Shown here: positions 53,406 through 61,806 of the stretch, piece by piece | Layout of the letters: the number at the start of each line of letters is the position of its first letter | Position numbering within the stretch: position 1 is the first letter of the stretch | NCBI RefSeq assembly: GCF_030409525.1 | Contig: NZ_JAUFQB010000011.1 | Location: 62,001-126,000 of the forward strand | Direction: 5' to 3' | DNA length: 64,000 nt | Source of the DNA: Kaistella yonginensis | Lineage (GTDB): Bacteria; Bacteroidota; Bacteroidia; Flavobacteriales; Weeksellaceae | The notes under the pieces: generated by a model | What the model was told of the DNA's origin: nothing | What the model saw: the letters and a program-made list of their open reading frames with translations, nothing else | The model's database searches: none | Made by a program: the position numbers and the translations under genes

Positions 53406-53984
53406 ATGAAAAAAGTTTTTTTATTAAGTTCAGTTGCATTATTTTTTATGCAGTGTGGTACCAAAGTAACAACACCAGAAATGTCGGGCGACACCGTTGT
53501 TGTTGAGAAAGCATCAATCAGCTCAGATTCATTGAAAAGTTTTGCAACGGAAACCAAGAAACTTTTAATGAAAAATGTAGGCGAACAAATGCAGAAAGGA
53601 GGACCAGAATCGGCCTTAGAGTTTTGTAATATCGAAGCTATGCCTTTAACACAATCGATGTCTGAAAAACATGGCTTAGAAATTTCTAGAGTTTCTGATA
53701 AAATGCGTAATCCTAAAAACGTAGCCAATGCAGAAGAGTTAAAGCTGATCGAACAATATAAAAAACAACTTTTAGCGGGTGAACTTTTAAAGCCAGTTCG
53801 TACCGAGACGCATTATTATGAACCGTTAGTGACCAATGCAATGTGTTTGCAATGCCATGGTGAACCGGGAAAAAATATAAAACCAAATGTTTCCGCAAAA
53901 ATCGCAGAATTGTATCCGGGCGATTTAGCAATGGGTTACAAAGAAAACGAAGTCCGCGGATTGATTGTTATTAAAACTAAGTAG
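53406..53984 (+). CDS. exported DUF3365 (Tll0287-like) haem protein
   Basis: This 192-residue protein starts with a lipoprotein-like signal (FFMQCG near residue 17). It carries a DUF3365 domain with a single c-type haem motif (CLQCH near residue 151), flanked by ETHYYEP and GDLAMGYKENEVRGLI. Family members are periplasmic haem sensors or redox proteins. The promoter has a Crp/Fnr-type palindrome, so expression probably depends on redox or a diatomic gas. The gene is single, with a terminator after it. Confidence 0.88.
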   Translation: MKKVFLLSSVALFFMQCGTKVTTPEMSGDTVVVEKASISSDSLKSFATETKKLLMKNVGEQMQKGGPESALEFCNIEAMPLTQSMSEKHGLEISRVSDKMRNPKNVANAEELKLIEQYKKQLLAGELLKPVRTETHYYEPLVTNAMCLQCHGEPGKNIKPNVSAKIAELYPGDLAMGYKENEVRGLIVIKTK

Positions 53985-54015
53985 TTTATTTCCATATTTT
54001 TATTTGTTAAGATAG

Positions 54016-54046
54016 ACCGTCGCCTGGTGCGGCGGTTTATTTTTTG
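54016..54046 (+). terminator. terminator after the DUF3365 gene
   Basis: ACCGTCGC (54016-54023) pairs with GCGGCGGT (54029-54036), with one G-U pair, then TTATTTTTT. Confidence 0.88.
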
Positions 54047-54160
54047 ATGATTCAACTTGGTCAAGCTTATTTCTAGCCGAATGGTTTTTCTAAGTGATTT
54101 TACCAAAAAAAATCCCTGCAAAATGATTTGCGGGGATTTGTTCTTTTAAAAAGTTATGGA

Positions 54161-54367
54161 CTAAACTCCACAGGAGCCTCCTTCATTGGTGTAGCCCATT
54201 TTCATTAACATTTTGTCGAGCAAACACCAATTGGTCAGTGAGGATTGTAGTAGATTAACTCCTACAAAACCAGTCAGCCACAAAAAGTTTTGGCTTACGT
54301 AAATGGATAAAAGGATGCTTACCAAAATCATGGTTCCAGCAAATGCGTGTATTATTCTATTTCTCAT
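54161..54367 (-). CDS. DUF2892 (YgaP-like transmembrane) small membrane protein
   Basis: This 68-residue protein has two membrane segments (about 7-25 and 28-47) and a short Gly/Cys-containing C-terminus (EGGSCGV). DUF2892 is the membrane part fused to a rhodanese in E. coli YgaP. Here a separate rhodanese gene lies at 61.4 kb in the same block, so the two may work together in sulfane-sulfur or nitrosative chemistry. A -7 box of its own lies about 50 bases upstream. Confidence 0.82.
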   Translation of the reverse strand: MRNRIIHAFAGTMILVSILLSIYVSQNFLWLTGFVGVNLLQSSLTNWCLLDKMLMKMGYTNEGGSCGV

Positions 54368-54415
54368 ATCTAGTTATTTATTATTTTTAAAAGGGGATAT
54401 GCAATCGTCCAAGTT

Positions 54416-54423
54416 CAAAAGTA
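54416..54423 (-). promoter_or_regulatory. possible -7 box of the DUF2892 gene
   Basis: On the minus strand it reads TACTTTTG. It allows the DUF2892 gene to be transcribed apart from the RND operon. A 13-base motif, CGATTTCATAATT, found about 30 bases further upstream occurs again upstream of the PII-like gene (54859-54871). Confidence 0.45.
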
Positions 54424-54472
54424 TTAGTTTATAAACTTTTTTATGTCGATTTCATAATTATTTATTGAAATT

Positions 54473-54778
54473 TTAAAATTGTTGTTCCAAAGCGACCAGC
54501 GCAATATGAATATTTGAAAGGCTTTCTTGCTCATTGTTGAATTTTGTAATTTTTTCAATGATTTGGGCAGTGTGTTCCTCTAAGACAAAAACGGTGAAGA
54601 GCAAAGACTCGGTCTCTGAATAGGAAGTGGCAAACCAGCTGTCGGTAACAATACGATTGGTTTCGTTTTTAAAACCGTTTACCTCATTGTAGGTAAATGA
54701 TTTTGCACCCGATTTTACCAATATGTTTTTCACATCATTTTCAAATTCCTTGATGGCCGTGATAAGTAAAAGTTTCAT
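54473..54778 (-). CDS. small PII-like protein
   Basis: This 101-residue protein has the beta-alpha-beta-beta-alpha-beta order of PII/ferredoxin-like regulators: KLLLITAIKEFENDVKNILVKSGAKSFTY, a loop, LLFTVFVLEEHTAQIIEKIT, and HIALVALEQQF. It lacks the canonical PII T-loop uridylylation Tyr. PII-like partners are known beside RND and bicarbonate transporters, so it may gate the pump encoded upstream. The family name is not certain. Confidence 0.6.
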   Translation of the reverse strand: MKLLLITAIKEFENDVKNILVKSGAKSFTYNEVNGFKNETNRIVTDSWFATSYSETESLLFTVFVLEEHTAQIIEKITKFNNEQESLSNIHIALVALEQQF

Positions 54779-54884
54779 AATGAGATTTTTATTGTTTTTA
54801 TTTTGTCTTACGCGCTCGCCTGAATTCTTCTATTTTTAATTAAAATATTTGTTAATGGCGATTTCATAATTTAATTTTTTAAAA

Positions 54885-54915
54885 TTCTCTGTCGAAAAGC
54901 AATTTCGACAGAGAA
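54885..54915 (-). terminator. hairpin between the RND permease and the PII-like gene
   Basis: TTCTCTGTCGAAA (54885-54897) pairs with TTTCGACAGAGAA (54903-54915): 13 perfect pairs and a five-base loop. On the minus strand it is followed by TTTTAAAAAATT. It may end or dampen the pump transcript. Confidence 0.7.
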
Positions 54916-54924
54916 CGTGGTTCA

Positions 54925-57900
54925 TTAATCCTGAATATCTTCTTCAATATAAACAGGTTCTACCGGTTCATTCTGGATCCATTTGTCTTTTTCAGACATA
55001 TAATAAATCAGTGGAATTACAATCAGCGTGAGTAATGTGGAGATTATTGCTCCAAATACAAGTGAAATTGCCAAACCTTGGAAAATGGGATCGAAAAGAA
55101 TTACGACTGCTCCGATTACAACTGCTCCAGTTGTTAATAAAATTGGAGTTGTTCTCACTGCTCCTGCTTCTATGATTGCTCTTTTTATAGGTGCTCCTTC
55201 TCTCAAACGAATTTCTATAAAATCGATTAATAAAATGGAATTCCGCACCATTATTCCCGCTAAAGCAATCATTCCGATAAATGAAGTTGCCGTAAAGAAA
55301 GCGTCTAATAACCAGTGTCCAAGTACAATTCCGATCAAGGAAAGCGGTATCGCAATCATCATCATAATTGGGGTTTTGAAATTTTGAAACCAACCGACAA
55401 TCAACATATAAATAATGATAATTACGACTAAAAATGCAATCCCTAAATCCCGGAAAACTTCCAAGGTAATTTGCCATTCTCCGTCCCATTTCACGGTGTA
55501 GTTGGATTCATCTTTTGGCGAGTTCATGTACAATTCGTTCAATTCATATCCTGCTGGAAGTTTGATGTTTTTCAGTTTTTCATCCATTCCCAAAATTGCA
55601 TAAGCCGGACTTTCTAATCCTCCTGCCATATCTGCCAAAATATAAACCACGCGTTTTTGGTCTTTTCTGTAAATGGATTTTTCTAAAGTTTCTCGCTGAA
55701 CTTTCACCAAATCACTTACAGGAACCATTCCGGCTGCACCTTTTACCTTTAAATCGGTAATGTCGGAAATGCTGGTTTTTTCTCCATCTTTTAATTTCAT
55801 CACAATATCAACAGCGTCGTTGGATTTTGGATCATATAAATTTCCGATGGAATGTTCACCAATCAAATAGGTTAAATTTCCTACAATTTGTTGTGGCGCA
55901 ACTCCGTTCAACATTGCTTTTTCTTTATCTGTAACAATTTTGAATTCGGTTTGTGGCGCTTCAACCATCCAATCTACATCTACAACATCATCGGTATTGA
56001 TGAGGATTTTCTGCACGTCATCCGCAATTCTTATTTGCTCATTATAATCTGGTCCATAAACTTCTGCAACAATGGTAGATAAAACGGGTGGTCCAGGTGG
56101 AACTTCTACAATTTTTACATTCGCACCGTATTTTTTGGCAATCTTATGAATTTCTGGACGAATCACTTTTGCGACATCGTGACTTTGCAAATCTCGATTT
56201 TCTTTGTGCAAAAGATTGACCTGTATATCCGCAGTATTGCTGCTTCCACGCATGTCGTAATGACGAACCAATCCATTAAAAGTAATCGGAGAAGCAGAAC
56301 CAATATAAGATTGATAATTCACCACTTCCGGAACGGTTTTCAAATATTGTGCAATATCTTGTGTTGCAGCCGCAGTTCTTTCTAAAGTTGCTCCTTCTGG
56401 TAAATCGATTACGACTTGCACTTCATTTTTGTTATCAAAAGGTAGCATTTTTACAGCCACCCATTTTGCCGGAAAAGCAAACATAGAAATCATTAATAAT
56501 ACAAAAGTAACTCCGAGCATCGTCCATCTTTTTTTACTACTATCCAATAATGGCTGCTCAATTTTTTTGTAAATTTTAAAAATGAAACCGGTTTCCAGAC
56601 CTTGTTCTTCTTTATGTTCTTCGGAATCTTTTACTTTTAATAAATGGAATCCTAAATACGGCGTAATCGTTAAAGCAATAAATAAGGAAAGCAACATCGC
56701 AATCGACGCTCCAATAGGCATCGGCGACATATAAGGTCCCATCATTCCAGAAACAAATGCCATTGGTAAAATTGCTGCAATTACCGTAAATGTTGCTAAA
56801 ATTGTAGGATTTCCTACTTCATTAATGGCGAAAATTGCGGCTTGCTTGAACGGTAATTTCTTCATGTGGAAATGCCGGTGCATATTTTCTGCGATGATAA
56901 TACTGTCATCCACGACAATTCCCACCACGAAAACCAAGGCGAAAAGTGTAATTCTATTCAGCGTATATCCCAACATATAATAGGAAAATAGCGTGAGTGC
57001 AAAAGTTAAAGGAACGGATAGAAAAACCACCAATCCACCTCTCCATCCCATTGCAAGCATTACCAAAATGGTTACCGCAACAATCGCAATTCCAAGATGT
57101 CCCATTAATTCTGAAACTTTATGAGATGCAGTTTCACCATAATTTCTGGTAACTTCTACGTGAACATCATTCGGAATTAAAGTTTTCTTTAAAGTTTCTA
57201 CTTTTGTTAAAATCTCCTCGGAAATTTTCATCGCATCTGCACCTTTCACTTTCGAAACTGAAAGGGTAACTGCAGGATATTCTGATAAAAAACTCTTGCC
57301 TTTTTCAGTAGCGTTTCCGTAGCCGAAATTCACATAATTGGTGGAAGAAGAAGCACCATCTTCAATTTTTGCGACTTGTTTTAGATAAACCGGCATATTC
57401 TGCGAAGTTCCGATGACGAGATTTCCAACATCTTCTGCAGAACTCAAAAATTCTCCAGTGGTCAGTAAATATTCTGCGTCATTGCTCGTAAAACTTCCTG
57501 ATTGGGAACTTCCGTTATTGGCTTGTATCATTTGCATAATTCCCAATGCATCTACATTGGATTCTGCCATTTTATCTTTGTCAACAATTACTTTTAGTTG
57601 TCGGCTTCTTCCGCCAATCACGTTGGTTAGGGAAACATCTTTTATTTTTTTTACTTCAGAAGAAAGTTCTTCGGTAATTTGTCTTAATTGAAAATCATTA
57701 TAATTTTCGCTCCAAAGTGTGAGTCCCAACATCGGAACATCGTCTATGGAACGGGTTTTTATCAATGGTTCATAAACTCCTTTTGGGAAGATGTTTTTAT
57801 TTTTCATCATCTCATCATAGAGTTTCACGTAAGAACGTTCTGTATCTTCGCCCACGTAAAATTGTACGATAATCATGGCTTTTCCGTTCATCGCCATACT

Positions 57901-58158
57901 GTGAACGTGCTCTACACCTTTGATGTTGGAAATTATTTTTTCCAAAGGTTTCACCACACGATTTTCTACTTCCGTAGGATTTGCACCTGGATAACCGACC
58001 ATTACGTCTGCCATCGGAACAATAATTTGTGGCTCTTCTTCTCTTGGTATTAAGGTTGAACTGTACGCGCCAATCACCATCAAAGCAACCATCAAAAGTA
58101 TGGTGAGTTTTGAATTGATGAAAACCGAGGCAATTTTTCCTGATATTCCGTCTTGCAT
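54925..58158 (-). CDS. RND efflux permease
   Basis: This 1077-residue inner-membrane pump exports compounds using proton force. It has the AcrB-type layout: a membrane segment near 14-33, a first periplasmic loop, a block of six segments (about 340-545), a second periplasmic loop, and a C-terminal block. VVGIVVDDSIIIAEN holds the conserved Asp pair of proton relay. Substrate cannot be read. It is preceded by adaptor and TolC genes, and the transcript begins at a Crp/Fnr-type promoter at 60.8 kb. Confidence 0.95.
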   Translation of the reverse strand: MQDGISGKIASVFINSKLTILLMVALMVIGAYSSTLIPREEEPQIIVPMADVMVGYPGANPTEVENRVVKPLEKIISNIKGVEHVHSMAMNGKAMIIVQFYVGEDTERSYVKLYDEMMKNKNIFPKGVYEPLIKTRSIDDVPMLGLTLWSENYNDFQLRQITEELSSEVKKIKDVSLTNVIGGRSRQLKVIVDKDKMAESNVDALGIMQMIQANNGSSQSGSFTSNDAEYLLTTGEFLSSAEDVGNLVIGTSQNMPVYLKQVAKIEDGASSSTNYVNFGYGNATEKGKSFLSEYPAVTLSVSKVKGADAMKISEEILTKVETLKKTLIPNDVHVEVTRNYGETASHKVSELMGHLGIAIVAVTILVMLAMGWRGGLVVFLSVPLTFALTLFSYYMLGYTLNRITLFALVFVVGIVVDDSIIIAENMHRHFHMKKLPFKQAAIFAINEVGNPTILATFTVIAAILPMAFVSGMMGPYMSPMPIGASIAMLLSLFIALTITPYLGFHLLKVKDSEEHKEEQGLETGFIFKIYKKIEQPLLDSSKKRWTMLGVTFVLLMISMFAFPAKWVAVKMLPFDNKNEVQVVIDLPEGATLERTAAATQDIAQYLKTVPEVVNYQSYIGSASPITFNGLVRHYDMRGSSNTADIQVNLLHKENRDLQSHDVAKVIRPEIHKIAKKYGANVKIVEVPPGPPVLSTIVAEVYGPDYNEQIRIADDVQKILINTDDVVDVDWMVEAPQTEFKIVTDKEKAMLNGVAPQQIVGNLTYLIGEHSIGNLYDPKSNDAVDIVMKLKDGEKTSISDITDLKVKGAAGMVPVSDLVKVQRETLEKSIYRKDQKRVVYILADMAGGLESPAYAILGMDEKLKNIKLPAGYELNELYMNSPKDESNYTVKWDGEWQITLEVFRDLGIAFLVVIIIIYMLIVGWFQNFKTPIMMMIAIPLSLIGIVLGHWLLDAFFTATSFIGMIALAGIMVRNSILLIDFIEIRLREGAPIKRAIIEAGAVRTTPILLTTGAVVIGAVVILFDPIFQGLAISLVFGAIISTLLTLIVIPLIYYMSEKDKWIQNEPVEPVYIEEDIQD

Positions 58159-58178
58159 AATTTTATTTTTTTAATTTA

Positions 58179-58295
58179 ACAATGTATCAATGTAGCAGTT
58201 TACCAATTTTGTGTACTGTCATTGCACATTGTTATATTATTACATTGTTACACTGATACATTTTTACACTGATACACTGTTACATTGTTACATTA
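58179..58295 (-). repeat. degenerate 10-bp tandem repeat between adaptor and permease
   Basis: On the minus strand units of the type TGTAACAATG or TGTATCAGTG recur across most of the 134-base spacer. They are imperfect and read in tandem. Confidence 0.75.
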
Positions 58296-59369
58296 TTTTG
58301 TTACTTTCGCTCCGTTATACAATTTTCCTTGTGCAGAAACGATGTACGGTTCTTTCGCATTCAAACCAGATAAAATCTCCACTTGATCACCGAAATTTTT
58401 CCCAACTTTCACCCAACGAAGAATCGCGGTGTTGCTTGAACTTACTGTGTAAACTCCCGTTAATTGTCCGTTTTCTACCAAAGCAGATTTTGGAATTACC
58501 ACACCTTCTTGAAAATCTTGGTTGGATTTTCCTGTATTTTTAAAAGGAAATTGTACATTTACAAACATTCCTGATAAGAGATTTTTGCTGTCGGAAACAT
58601 TTATTTTCACCATATATTGTCCACCAGTATTTGCAGAAGATTTGCTAATTTCTGCAACCGTTCCAGTTAAAACTTGGTTGGTAGATTTCAACGTAATTTT
58701 CACCGGCATTCCTTGTTGAACGAGGATAATATTTTGTTCGGAAACCAAAACTTGCGCTTGCAAAGCCGAGGGAGATTCAATCGTTAAAATCGGCATTCCT
58801 GGACTTGCCATATCGCCTTGTTCTGCATATTTCGCAGTGATTACTCCAGAAATTGGAGCCGTTACATTGGTGTATCTGTATTGTGCATTCACTTCACTTT
58901 TCATTGCTTGAGCTGCGTCTAATCCTGCTTTAGCCATTTCGTATCGCGCTCTCATATCATCGAGTTCTTTTTGAGAAGCACTTTGACTTTTATATAAATT
59001 AGAGAAACGATCGTAATCTTTTTTAGCAATATTAAAATTGGCTTGTGCTTGTGAAATTTGCGCATTTGCTTGTCCACCTTTTGCTTGAATATCGGTGGAA
59101 TTGATGCTTACCAACAATTGACCTGCACTCACATTTTGCCCAACTTCTGCGCGCAATCCAGTGATGTAGCCCATCATTCTTGTGCTTACATTCACAGAAT
59201 TTTTGGAAACTAATTTCCCACTTGCGGTTGCAAAAGCACCTTCAGAATTAGATTCTGGTTGATTGACGGTTACTTGAATTGGTTTTTGCGTAAGTGTTGC
59301 ATCTTTTTCATCTGCGGAACAACTCATCGATAAACCTAAAAGTAGGACGGAGTAAACTAATATTTTCAT
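58293..59369 (-). CDS. RND efflux periplasmic adaptor, lipoprotein
   Basis: This 358-residue membrane-fusion protein links the RND pump with TolC. The ATG at 59369 (MKILVYSVLLLGLSMSC) is chosen because it begins directly with a lipoprotein signal, giving a Cys at residue 17. A lipoyl/barrel-sandwich domain and an alpha-hairpin (about 90-165, AQISQAQANFNIAKKDYDR) follow, then beta-barrel and membrane-proximal domains. It lies between the TolC and permease genes. Confidence 0.92.
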   Translation of the reverse strand: MKILVYSVLLLGLSMSCSADEKDATLTQKPIQVTVNQPESNSEGAFATASGKLVSKNSVNVSTRMMGYITGLRAEVGQNVSAGQLLVSINSTDIQAKGGQANAQISQAQANFNIAKKDYDRFSNLYKSQSASQKELDDMRARYEMAKAGLDAAQAMKSEVNAQYRYTNVTAPISGVITAKYAEQGDMASPGMPILTIESPSALQAQVLVSEQNIILVQQGMPVKITLKSTNQVLTGTVAEISKSSANTGGQYMVKINVSDSKNLLSGMFVNVQFPFKNTGKSNQDFQEGVVIPKSALVENGQLTGVYTVSSSNTAILRWVKVGKNFGDQVEILSGLNAKEPYIVSAQGKLYNGAKVTK

Positions 59370-59384
59370 AATTTTATATTTTGA

Positions 59385-59414
59385 GATAATAGACTGATAG
59401 ATAATAGACTGATA
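59385..59414 (-). repeat. 15-bp tandem repeat before the adaptor start
   Basis: Two perfect copies of GATAATAGACTGATA (plus strand) lie 16 bases upstream of the adaptor ATG, followed by a partial third. An inverted repeat, GTGAGATTA (59434-59442) with TAATCTCAC (59468-59476), lies next to them. Confidence 0.85.
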
Positions 59415-59478
59415 GACTTTAGACAAGGAGATGTGAGATTAGAATAGGTCTCAAATCTCGTGTCTCTTAATCTCACGT

Positions 59479-60774
59479 CTATTTTAAAAATTTAAAGTAT
59501 TCTAAAGCCGAGTTATATTCATAAATTGCTTGTTGATATTCCAACTCTTTTTGGGACATTTGGGTTTCTGCAGAAAGTAAATCTGATGATTTTTCTAAAC
59601 CTTGATCGTATCTATTTTTTCTAATTCTGTACGCTTCTGCACTTTGATCCCAAGATAATTTGGTTAATGAAACTTTTCGGTCTGCATCCAAAACCTGTCT
59701 ATAAGATTTGTTGAGTTCTAACTGATTTTGCTTTTGATATTGCAAAATTTCAGTTTTTGCTTTAGAAAGATCTGCTTTGTATTTTTCTTGTTCGCTTTTT
59801 GCTTTGTAACCATCAAAAACATTCCAAGACAATTGTAAACCAACCAAATATCCGTTTGCATCAAATTGATAAGGTTTGTTATCATACATTTCGAAACTTC
59901 CAAACGCATTTAATTTCGGTAAAGATTTCGCTTTGGAAGATTTGATGAGGTAATCATAAGCATCTAAAGATTTTTCGTACGCTTGTAAATCTTTTCTGTT
60001 CACATTCAGTTGCGGATTTTCTTCTAAAATATTTTCGTGGTAAGAAAATTCATCTTGAGGTTGGAACACTTTATTTTCAGAATCTTCATTCAGCAAAAAA
60101 TAGAGATAATCTGAAGCATTTCTCACATTGGATTTCGCATATTGAATTTGACTTTCGATTTCAGAAACACGCACATTCATATACAAAACTTCAGATTTTT
60201 GAATCATACCGTTTTTGTAATAATTGTCGATTACTTTTTTGTTGGCAAGCGTTGTTTTTTTTGCTTCTTCCAAAACTTTCACCACTTTATACGCCATTTG
60301 CAATTGCAAATACGCTTTGTTCAAATCAAATTGAAGGTATTCTTTGGTTCGTTCTGCTTTAATTTTCAAAACATCTACTTGAACTTCTCCTGCTTTTTTC
60401 TTGTAAACCGCATCTTTATTAAAAATCGGTTGCTGAACTTCTAATTTTGTAGCGAAATTGAAAATATTATCTGGACTATTCAACCTTGTAGGATCAAAAT
60501 CCATCATCGTAATTCTTTCTTGGTTGAGTTTAGAACCAAATGCCATCAAAGGATTATTGGTGGAAATTCCTGTGTAGGAAGCGGTTATATTTGGCAAATA
60601 CATCGCTCTGGTTTCCAGCAAACTCGCTTTTGCAGAATTTACCTCATCATTGGCTAATTTTACCGATAAATTTTGCCCTTCAATTTTGGCTTCCAAATCT
60701 TTCTTGGAAACCTGAATGGTATCTTGACCAAAAACTTGGACAGAAATAAGGAATAGGAATAATAGTTTTTTCAT
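59479..60774 (-). CDS. TolC-family outer-membrane efflux protein
   Basis: This 431-residue outer-membrane channel has a signal peptide (about 1-16) and two OEP repeats with long helices. NDEVNSAKASLLETRAMYLPNITASYTG lies in the first repeat, and YRIRKNRYDQGLEKSSDLLSAETQ in the second. It is the first gene of the pump operon and is preceded by a -7 box and a Crp/Fnr-type palindrome. The order TolC, adaptor, permease is typical. Confidence 0.93.
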   Translation of the reverse strand: MKKLLFLFLISVQVFGQDTIQVSKKDLEAKIEGQNLSVKLANDEVNSAKASLLETRAMYLPNITASYTGISTNNPLMAFGSKLNQERITMMDFDPTRLNSPDNIFNFATKLEVQQPIFNKDAVYKKKAGEVQVDVLKIKAERTKEYLQFDLNKAYLQLQMAYKVVKVLEEAKKTTLANKKVIDNYYKNGMIQKSEVLYMNVRVSEIESQIQYAKSNVRNASDYLYFLLNEDSENKVFQPQDEFSYHENILEENPQLNVNRKDLQAYEKSLDAYDYLIKSSKAKSLPKLNAFGSFEMYDNKPYQFDANGYLVGLQLSWNVFDGYKAKSEQEKYKADLSKAKTEILQYQKQNQLELNKSYRQVLDADRKVSLTKLSWDQSAEAYRIRKNRYDQGLEKSSDLLSAETQMSQKELEYQQAIYEYNSALEYFKFLK

Positions 60775-60791
60775 TAATATTAATTTGATGA

Positions 60792-60799
60792 CAAAAGTA
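60792..60799 (-). promoter_or_regulatory. -7 box of the RND operon
   Basis: On the minus strand it reads TACTTTTG, 17 bases before the TolC ATG. It lies 29.5 bases from the centre of the palindrome at 60821-60836. Confidence 0.65.
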
Positions 60800-60820
60800 G
60801 GGTAGTAAAAAATCTTGTAC

Positions 60821-60836
60821 AGTGATGTTTATCACA
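60821..60836. promoter_or_regulatory. Crp/Fnr-type palindrome before the RND operon
   Basis: On the minus strand it reads TGTGATAAACATCACT. Its centre (60828.5) is 29.5 bases from the -7 box start, the same spacing as the two other sites. Confidence 0.75.
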
Positions 60837-60910
60837 TAGCCGATGAATAAAGAAATTTTGGAAAAATTTTTCTTTGCAGTTATTATCTTTGAAAATCTGT
60901 GTACCAAATA

Positions 60911-60945
60911 AAATAGAACCCCGAAAAAAAATCGAGGTTCTATTT
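60911..60945 (-). terminator. terminator after the rhodanese-OsmC operon
   Basis: AAATAGAACC (60911-60920) pairs with GGTTCTATTT (60936-60945). It lies 23 bases beyond the OsmC stop and upstream of the RND promoter. Confidence 0.75.
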
Positions 60946-60967
60946 TTATTATTAATGTTAATTTATT

Positions 60968-61405
60968 TTAACCTACAATAATATTCGTATTCATCGTCAC
61001 TTTCGATTTGATGGAATTTGAAATCAAACAATGTTGTTCTGATTTTTGCAAAACGCGTTCTGCTTTTTCGCGATCGTTTTCGTTTACGATGGTTACAGTT
61101 GGTTCCAAAATGATTTCCGTCATTAGAAATTTTCCGTCCACTTGTTCTAATTTTCCGCTGGATTTACAAGAAAAACCAGTGAATTCTAATTTAGAATTTT
61201 CAGCAATAGAAAGAAAAGTCGTCATCAAACAACTTGAAACGGCAGAAGTGAAAAGATGTTCCGGAGACCAAATTCCTTCGACCCCTTTCGGAAATTGCGG
61301 TGGAGTTGCAATTTCTACCGTTGTAGAAAGTTCTGGCGAAGACATTTCGCCTTGTCGGTCTTTGGTCCAAGCGATATTTACGTTATATAAATGTGCATCC
61401 ATCAT
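60968..61405 (-). CDS. OsmC/Ohr-family peroxidase-like protein
   Basis: This 145-residue protein has the two Cys of the family, C59 in VSSCLMTTFL and C126 in SEQHCLIS, separated by a typical helix. OsmC/Ohr proteins reduce organic hydroperoxides, and some handle thiol or persulfide species. Its ATG starts one base after the rhodanese stop, so the two are cotranscribed from the Crp/Fnr-type promoter at 61.75 kb. Confidence 0.92.
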   Translation of the reverse strand: MMDAHLYNVNIAWTKDRQGEMSSPELSTTVEIATPPQFPKGVEGIWSPEHLFTSAVSSCLMTTFLSIAENSKLEFTGFSCKSSGKLEQVDGKFLMTEIILEPTVTIVNENDREKAERVLQKSEQHCLISNSIKSKVTMNTNIIVG

Positions 61406-61406
61406 A

Positions 61407-61718
61407 TTAAATTTTAGAGTTTAAACTTGCCCAACCGCCACCATTGTGAACATCGGTATAGCCATTATTTAAAAGAATAGTTTTTGCAGAACCACTTCTC
61501 ATTCCCGAAGCACAGCACGTAATGATGGTTTTATTTTTATCTTTTAATCTTGCTAAATTGTTTGAAAGTTGATCTACCGGAATGTTGATGGAGTTTTTCA
61601 CATGACCACTAGCAAATTCTCCTTTACTGCGAACATCAAGAACGATGGCACCTTTTTTTACCAGGTCAGCGTAATCTGTTTTTGTGAATCCGAAAAATTG
61701 ATTAATAGTGTCTAACAT
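61407..61718 (-). CDS. single-domain rhodanese
   Basis: This 103-residue cytoplasmic protein has the catalytic loop as TCCASGMRSG with the active Cys (C69) and Arg (R74). It transfers sulfane sulfur between thiols. VLDVRSKGEFASGHV near residue 26 is the first family block. In E. coli YgaP such a domain is fused to a DUF2892 membrane segment; here DUF2892 is encoded about 7 kb away in the same regulated block. Confidence 0.93.
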   Translation of the reverse strand: MLDTINQFFGFTKTDYADLVKKGAIVLDVRSKGEFASGHVKNSINIPVDQLSNNLARLKDKNKTIITCCASGMRSGSAKTILLNNGYTDVHNGGGWASLNSKI

Positions 61719-61748
61719 AAATTTGTGATTTTTATTGATTTAATACTG

Positions 61749-61756
61749 CAAATTTA
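61749..61756 (-). promoter_or_regulatory. -7 box of the rhodanese-OsmC operon
   Basis: On the minus strand it reads TAAATTTG, 30 bases before the rhodanese ATG and 29.5 bases from the centre of the palindrome at 61778-61793. Confidence 0.65.
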
Positions 61757-61777
61757 GGTCAGTTGAAATTCCGTTAC

Positions 61778-61793
61778 AGTAACTTACATCACA
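61778..61793. promoter_or_regulatory. Crp/Fnr-type palindrome before the rhodanese-OsmC operon
   Basis: On the minus strand it reads TGTGATGTAAGTTACT, one mismatch from perfect symmetry in the outer halves. The centre is 61785.5. Confidence 0.7.
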
Positions 61794-61806
61794 GAACGCA
61801 CATTTC

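Noticed and set aside
54445-54460. Degenerate palindrome 29.5 bases from the DUF2892 -7 box
   Set aside because: GTCGATTTCATAATTA matches only part of one half-site; symmetry is poor.
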